A DNA stretch of 64,000 bases, taken from Loxodes magnus. Lineage: Eukaryota > Ciliophora > Karyorelictea > Loxodida > Loxodidae. Positions 13,892-25,632 of the stretch are shown here, piece by piece. The position numbers and the translations under genes were made by a program. Under the pieces are notes generated by a model. The model had not been told where the DNA came from, made no database searches, and was given only the letters and a program-made list of their open reading frames with translations. Numbering within the stretch: position 1 is the stretch's first letter; every line of letters starts with the position of its first letter. The DNA lies in assembly GCA_946699065.1 (NCBI GenBank), contig CAMPDV010000201.1, positions 62,001 to 126,000 on the forward strand. The letters are read 5' to 3'.

Positions 13892-14711
13892 ATGGAGAAA
13901 AAAGAAAAGCAATTTACTAAAAGTATTTTTTTAAGAAAACTCCTAAGAGCGAGAAACCACATCCTAGGGAAAATATCTCTTCTTCATTTTAAGTATGAAA
14001 TTCTGCCTAATTTATGCTACTAAAAGTTAATAAACAAGATCAGTTATGACCAAAGTAAAGGTATTTTTTTAATATTCTTTAGACTAAGTCCTCACTAGTC
14101 ACTCTTCGCCTGTTTTATCGGTAGCCATATCAAGTGACCTGAATTGAATTGTATCAGGTTCAGCAATTCCTGAAAGTTCGATAAAGATCTGGAATTTCCA
14201 CAATGGTGCTCTCCAAAGAACATTAACGGGACATACTTATTTCATTTACTCGGTAGTACTCTCCTATGACTCTAGATATATTATATCGGGATCTGATGAT
14301 ACAACTATAAAGATCTGGGATTTCTAGACAGGTCAGCTTGTGCGAACTCTTACTGGGCATTCAGACTCAGTTTCATCGGTAATAGTGTCTAAGGATAATA
14401 GGTATATAATATCAGGTTCTCTTGACAGTACTATTAAGATATGGGACTTCTCTTCTGGTTAGTGTATTCGTACTCTTTAAGGTCATGTAGATGGTGTATT
14501 AAGTATTCAGTTAAGTGTTGATTCAAGTTTTATATTTTCTGGTTCAATTGATAATACAATCAAGATCTGGAACTTTGAAAATGGTGAGTGTATATAGATT
14601 TCACAAGGGCATACTTAATATATAAATTCTATAGCATTGAGTGTTGATAATAGATGGTTGGTATCGGGAGCGGATGACAAGACGATAAGAAAGTGGAGAG
14701 TTTCGAGTTGA
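13892..14711 (+). CDS. WD40 repeat protein, 5 repeats (left-arm copy)
   Basis: Exon 1 is 13892-14060. A 22-nt GT...AG intron follows (14061-14082), and exon 2 ends at TGA 14709-14711. Removing the intron joins the two frames exactly and gives 265 residues. Residues 1-56 are a helical basic N-terminus with FLRKLLRARN and KYEILPNL. Five WD40 repeats follow, each with GH...SGS.D.TIKIW (for example SGSDDTTIKIWDF). Gln is often TAA/TAG, and one Trp (DLNWIVSGS) is TGA. The right-arm paralogue has seven repeats. Here repeat 1 runs directly into a unit like its repeat 4, so two repeats were probably lost by recombination between units. Five blades would not close a normal propeller unless the protein pairs with another. 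Binding partner unknown. Confidence 0.9.
14061..14082 (+). other. 22-nt spliceosomal intron in WD40 gene
   Basis: It begins GTATTT and ends CTTTAG. It is needed to join the N-terminal frame to the WD40 frame. The right-arm gene has a 22-nt intron at the same codon (23616-23637) with a diverged interior. Confidence 0.85.
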
Positions 14712-15965
14712 GTAACTTGTTATTTGACTTAATTAAATTTTATTATTAAAGATATAAGATATTGGTAATGCATTTAAATGAATATTTAATGATAACTATG
14801 TTTTTTGTTATATGAAGTGTTTGCTTTATATATTTATTTAAAAATTTGTATATTCTTAAATATTCTTGGTTTAAAAAAAAGGTTGAGTAATATAGGTTAT
14901 TGAAATTAGTGAGGTATGATATTTAAAGTGGTAATGTTAAAAAAATTTTAAATATATCTTTTAGTAAATGAAGACGTATAATAAGTTTAAGTTTAATTTT
15001 ATTCTATAAAATTTTATAGATTTTATTTTTAGATTTTGTAAAAATTTCAAGTTGAGTATAAATTTTCATATTTTTTGAAGTAGTTAAAATATTATTTATA
15101 AGGTTAAAGTTAGTTTATAATATTGATTATTAATTAAAAAATTTAATTAAGTATTTAATATTAAATATTTATTAATTATTATTAACTATTATTATTAATT
15201 ATTACTTATTATTATTATAAAATTTTTAATTTTATGTTTAACATTTTTCGTTTCCGATAGGGAAAAAATTTTCAGATGTTAAATTTTTTATTTATCTTTC
15301 AGTCTTAGAGCTTAAATTTATGAAAATGAAAGACTTGTTTTTTGCTCAGTGTTTTGCACTACCAAAGATTTCTGGGACGGAATAATTTTTTTTATTTCGG
15401 GATGAAAAAGTTAAAAGGGAATAAAATTTCAAAAAAAATTCCAAATATAAAAGATTTTGAAAAAATAGGAATATGAACATTTTTTAGTATAGTTAGAATT
15501 TGTAAATCTTTTTTGTTAAAATGGTATTTCTTAAAAGGGAAAAAACTTATTCTTGTTTTGAAAAATTTTTGATTTTAAAAATGTTAACAAATTTTTTGTT
15601 TCCTTTTTATTTAAAGAAAAAAAATTTGATAAGTTTAATTTTTTTGAAATGATAAAAAACAAAAGTTATTGCTTATTTTTTTGATAAAAAGGCATTTTTT
15701 TGACTTGGATGTAAAATTTTTTTAATTTGAATTTCTTTTCGAGTAAATGAAAAAACTAGTGATAAAATTTTTAATTTTATAAGAATTTACTTAGTTGAAA
15801 AGCATCTCAATTAAAAAGGAGAAAAAAGAATGTAAAGAATGAAATTGTGAAAAATTGTTCTTTATTTTTTAGCTCTGAGTCTTACACTAGAGAAGATTTT
15901 CGGGATGGATAAATTAAAAAAAAGGGTTAGAGTTTTGAAAGATATAAAAATTTTTAACAATAATT
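14712..15965. other. Non-coding inner part of the left arm
   Basis: This AT-rich sequence is conserved with the right arm but shows no coding features. A T/A-rich segment containing TTTCCGATAGGGAAA near 15250 and repeated TTTTC/GAAAA runs up to 15960 match the other arm. Confidence 0.5.
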
Positions 15966-15975
15966 TTTAAATTAA

Positions 15976-16330
15976 GATATCAAAGATTAAGCTTATGAAC
16001 TTTTTAACACATTACTAAATAAATTTGATGAGAATCCACATATACTGACGGGAGAATTCAACACCCGTTTATAAGATTTTGTAGACAATCCTGAAAATAA
16101 TTTGATAATACATATAGATTATAAGAATTTCTCCTACTAAATGATCTTGAAATAATGAATGATAGTAACGTTAATAATGTATATAAAAGAAACTGTATAA
16201 TTGTGGTGTAATGATTATATCATTATAAGCACCAATTTAAAGTAAAAATATGGAAAATACTTAAAATTCACTTGCTTTAACTAGTGACTCTTATTTAATT
16301 GATTATAAAGAAGCTGCAAACTGATAGATC
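15976..16330 (+). pseudogene. Relic of a LINE-type endonuclease domain
   Basis: The frame from 15976 contains HILTGEFNTRLQDF (about 16037-16080), which matches the G-D/E-F-N-x-R signature of endonuclease/exonuclease/phosphatase-fold nucleases found at the N-terminus of non-LTR ORF2. About 20 codons later, in another frame, NDSNVNNVYKR resembles the following conserved block. Frame changes and the short length mark it as a relic. It lies between the inner end of the left arm and a SINE-like element. Confidence 0.5.
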
Positions 16331-16425
16331 AAGCACAAACAGGTGCATAAAAACCTCCAAATAAAAGAATTGGAGTTGCTACAAATCAAATAAGTAAACA
16401 TAATAATGGATTTATTAAATTATTC

Positions 16426-16938
16426 TTTAAAACCGCCATAGTTGTTCGAAGGTGAACAACAAGGTCATCTTCATCAGAGGTTGGGGAAGTTAAGTACCCA
16501 TAATCGACTTTATGTCTTCCTCTGCTTTGGCTTGGCCTCGAGACATAAGATTCTTAGACCTTCGACGTTGGCTTGACTTGGTTTCGTTTATTTTTAATTC
16601 TGGAACTAAAAAAAAATAATATTGCGAGCTTCATCAGAGGTGGGGAATTTAAGTACCCATAATTGACACATGTCGTCCTCTGCTTTGGTGATGCAATGAG
16701 ACACAATCCTGCCATGTCCTTGGACCTCCAGCAAGTATTAAAGATTACGAGTATTCTAAAATTATATCAGTATTGAACATTTTTATCAGTACTGAATAAT
16801 TATACCAGTATTGAACAAGGTTTATCAGCATCTGATAATTTTATCAGTAAGAAACATTCTTGTCAGTATGAAACATTTTTTTTAAAGAGCTGCGCACCAA
16901 CGAGAGTGCTACGCGCTCTATAATCAAATTTATTTATT
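16426..16938 (+). mobile_element. SINE-like element, copy 1
   Basis: Four copies occur in the window. Order of parts: a head AAAACCGCCATAGTTGTTCG with a hairpin TTGTTC/GAACAA; two segments about 160 bp apart (16468 and 16628), each with CATCAGAGG...TTAAGTACCC...CCTCTG, resembling the 5S rRNA internal control region; a CCTGCCATG...GGACCTCCAG block; about six degenerate ~22-bp units around ATCAGTATTGAAC; a T run; a stem-loop GAGCTGCGCACC...GCGCTC; and a tail of (TTTA)n. A variable-length simple tail at one end and insertion in both orientations are typical of SINEs copied by a LINE. No coding capacity is visible. Confidence 0.8.
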
Positions 16939-17292
16939 AAGAAAATTATTAAATATCTGTAGTCAAAAACTATAAAATAAATTCTTACACGTTCCACTGG
17001 AATCAATTCGAAATTCTCTTCATCGTGGACATCAATTGTAGCATCTATTGAAAGAAAAATAAACCTATAAGTAAATTAGTTTAACCGCCTAAAATATTAC
17101 CGCAGAAGATACAAAAAGATCATCCAAAAAATCTTTGAAAAATTACGATATTATCTAAGACACTCCAATCTCTTAAGATAAGCTTTCAAATCTGAATTAA
17201 ATTTAAATAAAAATATCCTTTTACAATATAAAAAAAATACATAAACTTAAGATTTATTTTTGAATAACAGTAATCAAATTAGATTAAATTTA

Positions 17293-19483
17293 ATGTAATA
17301 AAAACAGTTAAAAGCAAGACAATAATATTATTTCTGTTAATTCAAAGTATCACTATTTATCCGATCTTTAGAATTAAAATAAAAAACTATAATAAAACGG
17401 TGGCCCGACAAATGCAATTCAAAATTAAGCAATTAATAATTCGTTTAATGAAATTTAATTTTTTTTAGGTATAAAAGTACTTAAATAGGATATATAAAGA
17501 ATAATAGATAAGAACTTTTTAATAAATGAAAAATTAGATAGTTCAGAAACAAAATACGAACTAGAAAAATAAACCTTGATAAATAACTAAGAATCATCAA
17601 AAGCATATTATAAAGTCTATATTAATAAAATTAATTAGAAATACAAAAAAATAAAATTAGTTACTAAAATTTGCCTTATAATATTATTAGGAAAAACTAT
17701 TTTAAAAATAATTAAATATTATAACAGATAAAAAATAACCTATTAATAATTTTAAAGTAGAAGGTTAAACTGAGCAATTTCATTAGATAATGTTACTTAT
17801 AAATAATATCTTTCTTTAGTAAAACATAATTAATAACTACTTTAGAAAAATTTTCAATAAAGATTTGAGAGGAATTAGTTTTCATTTTAATCCAAAGAGT
17901 AAATAAGAATTCACGAATAATCGGTATAATTCTAAAGAGATAACTGTTTAAACAGATTTTATAATAAAATGTATTGAATAAAGAACTTAAACTAACAATA
18001 GAGTTTTTATAAATTAAGAAGCGTAAACGCAATAGATAAATTAGAAATGGATCAAACATAAACTGAAGAATCATTATTATATTCAAAATAGGAATATTTA
18101 AAATAATAAATTTCATTCTACTAATAGTAATTTTCTGGATAACAACACATTTTGTAACTACTTTAAGAAGTTTGATAATAAAAAATTAATATTGAACTTG
18201 AATTAAACTATATTTTTAATTATAATTAATAACTGAAATCTTAAAATTAAAAAGTAACTGATTAAGTATAAATATTATAAAATTAACTTGAAATTTTTAA
18301 CTTTGAATGAGAAAAGAAATATTCTTAGAAATCGGATTTATGTAATAATCTTTAATAGAATCTATAACTTAAAGAATTTGATTATTAAAGCATATTAAGT
18401 TCATTACATTGTAAAAAAATAAGTATATCCAAGAATTTAAAGATGCTTTCACATAAACAAAAATACCATAACTATAGAATGATTACACACAGGTTGAAAT
18501 TTAATCCAGTGATTAAAAAATTCAAACAATTATTTTTACTTTAGATACGGCTACTGGAACAGACCTACTACAATTGGATTAAATTTCCTAGTGCGACTTT
18601 ATTGATTCTAAATACATAAAATTGTATAAATAATATGATAAACTAAATGAGCAACTAATCTAAAGCTTTTGATAAAGTTGCATCAGAAAAATGTACTTTA
18701 ATGGAAAATCTGAAATAGAACCAAATTTTAAAGTAGTAAATTTATTCCAATTTAACATTTCTATCCATAAAATTCTGTGAATAATCTTTTTAGGTTTTCA
18801 ACAACTCTCATTCATAAAATCTAAAATAAGATACTTAAGAAATTCTTTGGAATAAGATTCTATAAATTAATTAAAGAGAAAATGTGCAGATCTATTTTTT
18901 CCATCTACTAAATAACATATCAATAAAATGGAACAAAATTAGGCTTTCATAAAAAATTACAATGTTAATTCAAAATAGCTAATAGACTTTATATTATCTA
19001 ACTTTTGAAGAAGAACTAATTTCTAAACTATATTTAAAACAGATATGTTGTACTTAACTAAGAACTTGATAAAGGATATATTGACAGTCAAGTAGTTAAA
19101 ATTAACATTGATAGGAGATTATTAAAGATATATAGCTGAAAATATCTCTATATTATAATTTAATTTTATGACTAAAATAAATAACATTAAAAAAATACGT
19201 TCATCTTGAAATCAGTGGACAAAAAAAGAAATTTTAATTTATGAACCTGGGTGGAAAGCCGGCTCTTAACTAAATCAACAAGGAAAACAAATTATTTTAT
19301 ATTTCCTCAAATTCTTGCTCATCTTCAATTAATCTCACATAAAATTAAATTTTGCTTTATAAATCAATTTTCAGGAAACATTTTTTTTTAACTATAATAT
19401 CATCTTATCACTGTTTATCTTATAAAAGAATTTTTGTAAGAATTAAGTTTTTATCTCTAAATAATCTAGCAATTTTCAGTTGA
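17293..19483 (+). CDS. Multi-exon hypothetical protein with tiny introns
   Basis: Four coding-like segments in different frames join exactly when short GT...AG introns are removed: 17660-17690 (31 nt), 18399-18423 (25 nt), 18777-18793 (17 nt, GTGAATAATCTTTTTAG) and, less surely, 19199-19215 (17 nt, GTTCATCTTGAAATCAG). The frame after the last junction ends at TGA 19481. The product would be roughly 670 residues. It is rich in Lys, Asn, Ile and Gln with a coil-like N-terminal segment, and no family is recognised. Segments such as FTLDTATGTDLLQLD and ELDKGYIDSQVVKINID have a balanced composition unlike the AT-rich background. The start is unresolved; 17293 is only the nearest ATG and lies in another frame from the first clear exon. 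The gene fills most of the spacer between the arms of the large repeat. Confidence 0.5.
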
Positions 19484-19750
19484 TATCATACTTTATGAAT
19501 AAATATAATTACAATCTTTAAAACATCAATCAAATAGATAAATGAACAATAAATAATGACTATTTAATTATAAAATGAATATGAAAACATTTTAATTTAA
19601 TTTCTTGATAAGATCTTTTAAATTGAAATTAGTTGCTTTTTTTAATTTATTTTAAATAAAACACTTTAAATATTATTATGCTTATGAATATTTAGTATCT
19701 TAAATTAACAAATACTATATTGTATATTAAATCAAACATTTATTAAAGGA

Positions 19751-20404
19751 ATGATTAAATTAAAAATTATAATTTAGTTGTCTAATAATTTAGAATCTAA
19801 CAAAAATAGCTCATTATTAAGGTTATTTATGAAATTGTGTACTATTAGCATTATCGGCTTAGTAGAAACTTTGCTTTTTATTATGCTATATATGTTTCTT
19901 TTTATATTGTACGAAATATTTCCCATTTTTATAGATATAATTATAATAGTTATTATCTTACAGTTTTTAAATGATTTTAATTAATACAAAAGATTAAAGT
20001 TTTTCTTTTATCCTTTTTTGATATAATAAAGGTATATTGATTTCTTAATTATTTACACTTTAATTTTGGTAATTCTTATTATTTAATATTAGAATATAAT
20101 TTTATTCTTATTTTAGATGCAAATATAAGATACTTTACAAGAAAGTGAAGATTTTTATAATTTTGCATATATTCAAATTATTTATATAGTTTACTAGCAA
20201 ATGTTTTTATATGATAAATAATCAATCAATTTTTTCAAAAAGCTCTCAACTTTAATAAAATAGCTTCATTAGAAATTCAAATTTTAAGATTAATAAATAA
20301 AATCAAATTCCTATATATATAGTAGATATATTCAAGTTGCTTAAAATCAGAAAGCTTATCTTTAAGCTATTCCTTTTAATATTACGAATGAGAAAAATTT
20401 TTGA
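19751..20404 (+). CDS. Small multi-pass membrane protein (217 aa)
   Basis: ATG 19751 to TGA 20402 is a single frame with no internal TGA. The first 30 residues are polar. Three to four strong membrane segments follow (IGLVETLLFIMLYMFLFILY; IFIDIIIIVIILQFL; and a pair near residues 100-130). The C-terminal 90 residues are polar with many Gln, Lys and Ser. No family is recognised. The stop codon lies at the foot of a long hairpin (20394-20466), which may mark the end of the transcript. Confidence 0.5.
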
Positions 20405-20466
20405 AGAGAAAAAATACTTAATATAGCAATTTTTTCTTAAAAAATAATTTTTCTCTTCAAAATTAA
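20394..20466. repeat. Palindrome / 3' hairpin
   Basis: TTGAAGAGAAAAA (20401-20413) is the reverse complement of TTTTTCTCTTCAA (20448-20460). Flanking A/T bases extend the stem and leave a loop of about 34 nt. It overlaps the TGA of the 217-aa gene. Confidence 0.7.
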
Positions 20467-21612
20467 CATCTTTTCGCAAACTAAAAACAAATAGTTAGTC
20501 GTAGTAAGCTCTTTTCAAAACTCTTTTACTCATCTTTTCGATTTTTAATATTTTTCTATTATTATAATAAAGCAGAATATTTTTAAACTTGATTAATAAA
20601 TTTTTGTTTCTATATTTTATATAATTAGGTTAGACATATTATTTAGATTCTTGTTTAATTACTTTTTTAGATTCTTTATAAATTGGCCTAAAATTTATTA
20701 TTACAGATGTATTGTACCTCATTTTTTCTATTTGATTGATCATATTTTTATAAAGAGATTTTTTAGCTCTTTTAGATTAGTTATTTTTTAAAATTCGCAA
20801 TATCTATTAAAAAGGTAGTTTTTAGCCCTCTTATAGAAAAGATTTTGTACTGATTTTGTTTCTTCCTAAAATTGTCATTTATTTTTTTATCTTTACTTCT
20901 TAAAAGTAATTAAAAAACTTTCAAAACTTTTAAAATTCTATCCCTTTAAGAAAAGGATTTATCCATCCCGAAAATATTTTGTAGCGAATAACTCAGAGAG
21001 AAAAAAGGATACTTTTTTCACGATTTCATGGTTTATTTTATTATATCTCCTTTTTTCTTGAGATCCTTTTCATTTAAGTAAATTCTTATAAAATTAAAAA
21101 TTTTTAAAGCGAATTTTTTCATTTACTCGAAAAGAATTTCAAAATTAAAAAATGTTCTTTCTTCAAAACATAAACAATAATTTTTTTTATCATTTCAAAA
21201 ATAATTAACCTTATCAAAAATAAAACAATTTTGCTAAAAATTCTTCAAATCAAAAAATTTTCCTAACAAAAAATTTTATTTTTATTTTTACAAAATACCA
21301 TTTTAGCAAAAAAGATTTCTAAATTCTATTTAATATAAAATTTTTTTAAATTCCTATTTTTTTCTCAAAAATCTTTTATATTTGGAATTTTTTCTTGAAA
21401 TTTTATTCCTATTTAGAATTTTTTATCCCGAAATAATTAAATTTATTCCGTTCCAGAAATCTTTGGTAGTGTAAAACACTGAGCAAAAAAACAAAGCTTT
21501 TATTTTCATGAAATTTAAGCTCTAAAATTGAAAGATAAATAAAACTTACTATCAGAAAAATTATTTTTCCAATCGGAAACAAAAAATATTAAACATAAAA
21601 TTAAAAATTTTC

Positions 21613-22127
21613 TAAATAAATAAATTTGATTATAGAGCGCGTAGCACTCTCGTTGGTGCTCAGCTCTTTAAAAAGAAATGTTTCATACTGACAAGAATGT
21701 TTGTTAATGATAAAATTATCAGATGCTGATAAACCTTGTTCAATACTGGTATAATTATTCAGTACTGATAAAAATGTTCAATACTGATATAATTTTAGAA
21801 TACTCGTAATCTTTAATACTTGCTGGAGGTCCAAGGACATGGCAGGATTGTGTCTCATTGCATCACCAAAGCAGAGGACGACATGTGAAAATTATGGGTA
21901 CTTAAATTCCCCACCTCTGATGAAGCTCGCAATATTATTTTTTTTTAGTTCCAGTATTAAAAATAAACAAGCCAAGTCAAGCCAGTGTCGAAGGTCTAAG
22001 AATCTTATGTCTCGAGGCCAAGCCAAAGCAGAGGAAGACATAAAGTCGATTATGGGTACTTAACTTCCCCAACCTCTGATGAAGATGGCCTTGTTGTTCA
22101 CCTTCGAACAATTATGGCGGTTTTAAA
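21613..22127 (-). mobile_element. SINE-like element, copy 2 (inside the right arm)
   Basis: Full-length copy in the minus orientation, from the AAATAAATAAATTT tail at the left to GGCGGTTTTAAAA at the right. Both 5S-like segments, the ~22-bp units and the tail stem-loop are present. It shows a few differences, such as a change in the tail stem (GTGCTCAGCTC). Confidence 0.8.
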
Positions 22128-22734
22128 AAATATATAATAATAATAAATAATAAATAATAATAAAAATTAATAAAAATTAATAATAATTAATAAAAAATAA
22201 TAATCAATAATAATCAATATTAAATATTAATCATAAAAAAACAAAATTTAAAAAACAAAATTTAATTTAAAATAAAATAAATAAAATACTTAATTACATT
22301 TTTTAATTAATAATCAAAATTATAAACTAACTTTAACCTTATAAATAATATTTTAACTACTCCACAAAAAAAAATTAAAATTTATACTTAATTTTAAATT
22401 TTTATAAAATCTAAAAATAAATCTATAAAACTTTATAGAATAAAATTAAAATTAAACTTAAACTTATTATACGTCTTCATTTAAAAAAATTATATTTTAA
22501 ATATTTTTAACATTACCCACTTTAAATCACATACCTCATTAATTTCAATAACCTATATTACTCAACCTTTTTTTTAAACCAAGAATATTTAAGAATATAC
22601 AAATTTTTAAATAAATATATAAAGCAAACACTTCATATAACTACAAACATTATTAACATTAAACATTCATTTAAATGAATAACCAATATCTTATATTTAA
22701 TCGTAAAATTAAATTAAGTCAAATAGCAAGTTAC

Positions 22735-23806
22735 TCAACTCGAAACCCTCCACTTTCTTATCGTATTGTCATCCGCTCCCGATACCAACCATCTATTATC
22801 AACAATCAATGCTATAGATTAAATTAAATTTGTATGCTCTTATAAAGTCTATATACACTCACCCTTATCGAAATTCCATATCTTGATTGTTCTGTCCCAT
22901 GAACCAGAAAATATAACACTTGAATCAACACTTAACTGAATACTTGATACAACACCTGTATGACCTTAAAAAGTACGAATACACTAACCAGAAGAGAAGT
23001 CCCATATCTTAATAGTCTCGTCACCAGAACCAGATATGATATACCTATTATCCTTAGACACTATTACTGATCTAACTGATTATGAATGCCCAGTAAGAGT
23101 TCGCACAAGCTGACCAGTCTAGAAATCCCAAATTTTTATAGTTGTATCCTGAGATCCCGATATAATATAGTTAGAGTCCGGGGAGATTACTACCGATCAA
23201 ATTCAGTCAGTATGTCCCGTTATAGTTCTTTGAAGAGCACCATTGTGGAAATTTCAGATCTTTATGGTTTTGTCTTCAGATCCTGATACGATATAGCTAG
23301 AGTCTGGGGAGATTACTACCGAGTTAACTTAAGAAGTATGCCCTGTTATAGTTCTTATGAGAGCACCATTGTGGAAATTTCAGATCTTTATGGTTTTATC
23401 GTAAGATGCTGATACTATATAGCTAGAGTCAAGGGAGATTACTACCGATCAAACAGTAGAAGTATGTCCTGTTAAAGTTCTTTGGAGAATACCTGTCTGG
23501 AAATTCCAGATCTTTATCGAATTTTCAGGATATCCTGAACCTGATACAATTCAATTCAGGTCACTTGATATAGCTACCGATAAAACAAGTGAAGAGTGAC
23601 CAGTGAGGACTTAGTCTAAAAAATATTTAAGAAATACCTTTAGCTTGGTCATAGCTGATCTTATTTATAAACTTTTAGTAGCATAAATTAGGCAGAATTT
23701 CATACTTAAAATGAAGAAGAGATATTTTCCCTAGAATGTGGTTTCTCGCTCTTAAGAGTTTTCTTAAAAAAATACTTTTAGTAAATTGCTTTTCTTTTTT
23801 CTCCAT
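22735..23806 (-). CDS. WD40 repeat protein, 7 repeats (right-arm copy)
   Basis: ATG is at 23806 and TGA at 22737-22735. A 22-nt intron lies at 23616-23637; without it the frame gives 349 residues. The N-terminus is nearly identical to the left-arm protein (FLRKLLRARN, KYEILPNL). Seven WD40 repeats follow, the number needed for a closed propeller. The conserved Trp of the TIKIW motif is TGG in some repeats and TGA in others (for example complement of 23254-23256 and 23380-23382). This is direct evidence that TGA encodes Trp here, while TGA also ends the gene after RVSS. Likely a scaffold or adaptor. This copy is probably the ancestral, functional one. Confidence 0.9.
23616..23637 (-). other. 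22-nt intron in the right-arm WD40 gene
   Basis: On the minus strand it begins GTATTTCTTAAA and ends TTTTAG. It occupies the same codon as the intron in the left-arm gene, and flanking exon bases are conserved. Confidence 0.85.
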
Positions 23807-25632
23807 TTTAATTTTTATAATTTACTTCAATAACTTTTTAAATAAAATAACTCAATCAATTTTACTGACTCAATTTAAATATAATTAAACAATTAAATTA
23901 TTTTTAAGCATACTTATAAATATCTTCTAAAACATTTATTTAAAAAATCTATTTTTGTCTTAAAACAAGACAGATATAATCTTTGTACAGTGTACAAGCT
24001 TTTACAATTTTAATTATTTTATTTCTTTTTACTTTTAAATAAAAGGATAAATTATTATTTCAAAAGTTTATAACGAAGAATTATATCCTTATTATAATAA
24101 CTTTAATATGCATTTATTAATTACTATTTATTTGTGCTTTAAATCAAAGACTCTTAATAAGAAAAAGCTATTTCTTTATAGACCCTTTTAAATGATAAAT
24201 AAAATATTGCAATTATTTAAAAAACTATTGCTATTAATTATTATTTTTCACTTACATTTAATCAAAAAAAATATTTCTTAAAGCTTTTTACTAATTAAAA
24301 ATAAAATAAAATAAAATAAGTTTCTTATTAATTAGCTTAAATAGAAATTAAAAAATATCAAATTATTTAAAACAAAGTATTTTTAGAATTTATAAGATAA
24401 ACTCTTTTAATCGTCCACTTTCTTACTGCCATTTCATTAAAACTTTTTATTTATAAAGGGCTCTCTTAAAATAATAAACTAATATAATTTATTAATTATA
24501 ATGCTGATTCTAAGCAAAATAGGTTATATAAATGTAATAAATAGAAGTAGTAGAAAGTAAATATTTAAAACTAACTAGAAATGGTTGATCACTAATTTTA
24601 TCTTACAATTATTAAATAGTAATATTTTATTTTATTATTCAAATAATTTAATATGTTTAATTATGTCTATTAAATACTTAATATTTTATCCTTTTAGCTT
24701 TATTAGTTATTAATTAATTTCTCTCAAGATATTAGATTAGTTATAATAAATACATTTAGATAGCTTTCTCTTTTTATAGCAAACTAATATTATATTTATT
24801 ATTTATGTTATTTTTGTAATTATCATTTCTAATTAATAATACCTAAATTATTCTAGATTATTTAAAGATAAAAATTTAATTCTATTACTCTATACAAATC
24901 TATATTATATTGTTAACACTATTAATACTATCTTTATTAAAATAAGTTGTTTGCTATTAAGGAAATTATAAGCTTTTTTAAGAAAGCATATTTTTACTAT
25001 CTTCTATTATTATTTTCTGAATTAATAGAAAGGGTAAACTTAACATAATATGTTTCTTTGTAATAAGCATGAGATAATATAAGTATAAGATTAGCTAATA
25101 TAAGTTATTTAGAACTAATCTAATAGATTATTATTTACTCTTAATACATTTTATTAGTCTATTATTATTCTATATCTTTCTGTTCCTAATCAACAATTCT
25201 CTATGTTTTGATTTATAGCACATCATCATTTATTAATCTTATACATTACAAAGGATTAAAATATAAAAATAAATATAGATAATTATAGAATTATTTGAAA
25301 CTTAGGCATTAAAATAAGTAAGAATTTTAGATTATTTATAATTTTCCTAAATTTAAATTATATTTATATATTCCTTTTTATTAACTACCTTTTGTAATTA
25401 ACTTTTGTTTGGAAAACTGATAAAAAGGTACATTTTGTAAAATATTTAGTCTTAATTTATTTAAGCTTATTTTAGTGAGTATAAGAATATATTAAATTTA
25501 AAGCATTAATTACTAATTATTCGTTAATTTCTTAATTTTGATGCTATATAAATAATAAAACCTTATGCTTTGATTCTAGTTTTTTTTATTTTATTTTAAA
25601 CATTATAAATACCTTTACTCAACCTTTTCATA

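Larger units (their letters stand above)
12686..15965 (+). repeat. Large inverted repeat, left arm (3.3 kb)
   Basis: Read on the plus strand, this matches the reverse complement of about 20905-25205 through coding and non-coding parts alike. The outer end lies near 12686 and the inner end near 15965. Similarity is high in the WD40 exons and lower in the AT-rich flanks. The right arm is longer because it holds two more WD40 repeats and an inserted SINE-like element. The arms enclose about 4.9 kb of unrelated sequence. Confidence 0.85.
20905..25205 (-). repeat. Large inverted repeat, right arm (about 3.8 kb plus insertion)
   Basis: This is the reverse-complement partner of 12686-15965. A SINE-like element (21613-22127) interrupts it at a point where the left arm is uninterrupted (equivalent to about 15220), so that insertion came after the duplication. 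Confidence 0.85.

Noticed and set aside
21900-22090. CTGATGA in the minus-strand-oriented SINE, resembling a hammerhead ribozyme core.
   Set aside because: The required GAAA after a stem II is missing, and stems I and III cannot be drawn.
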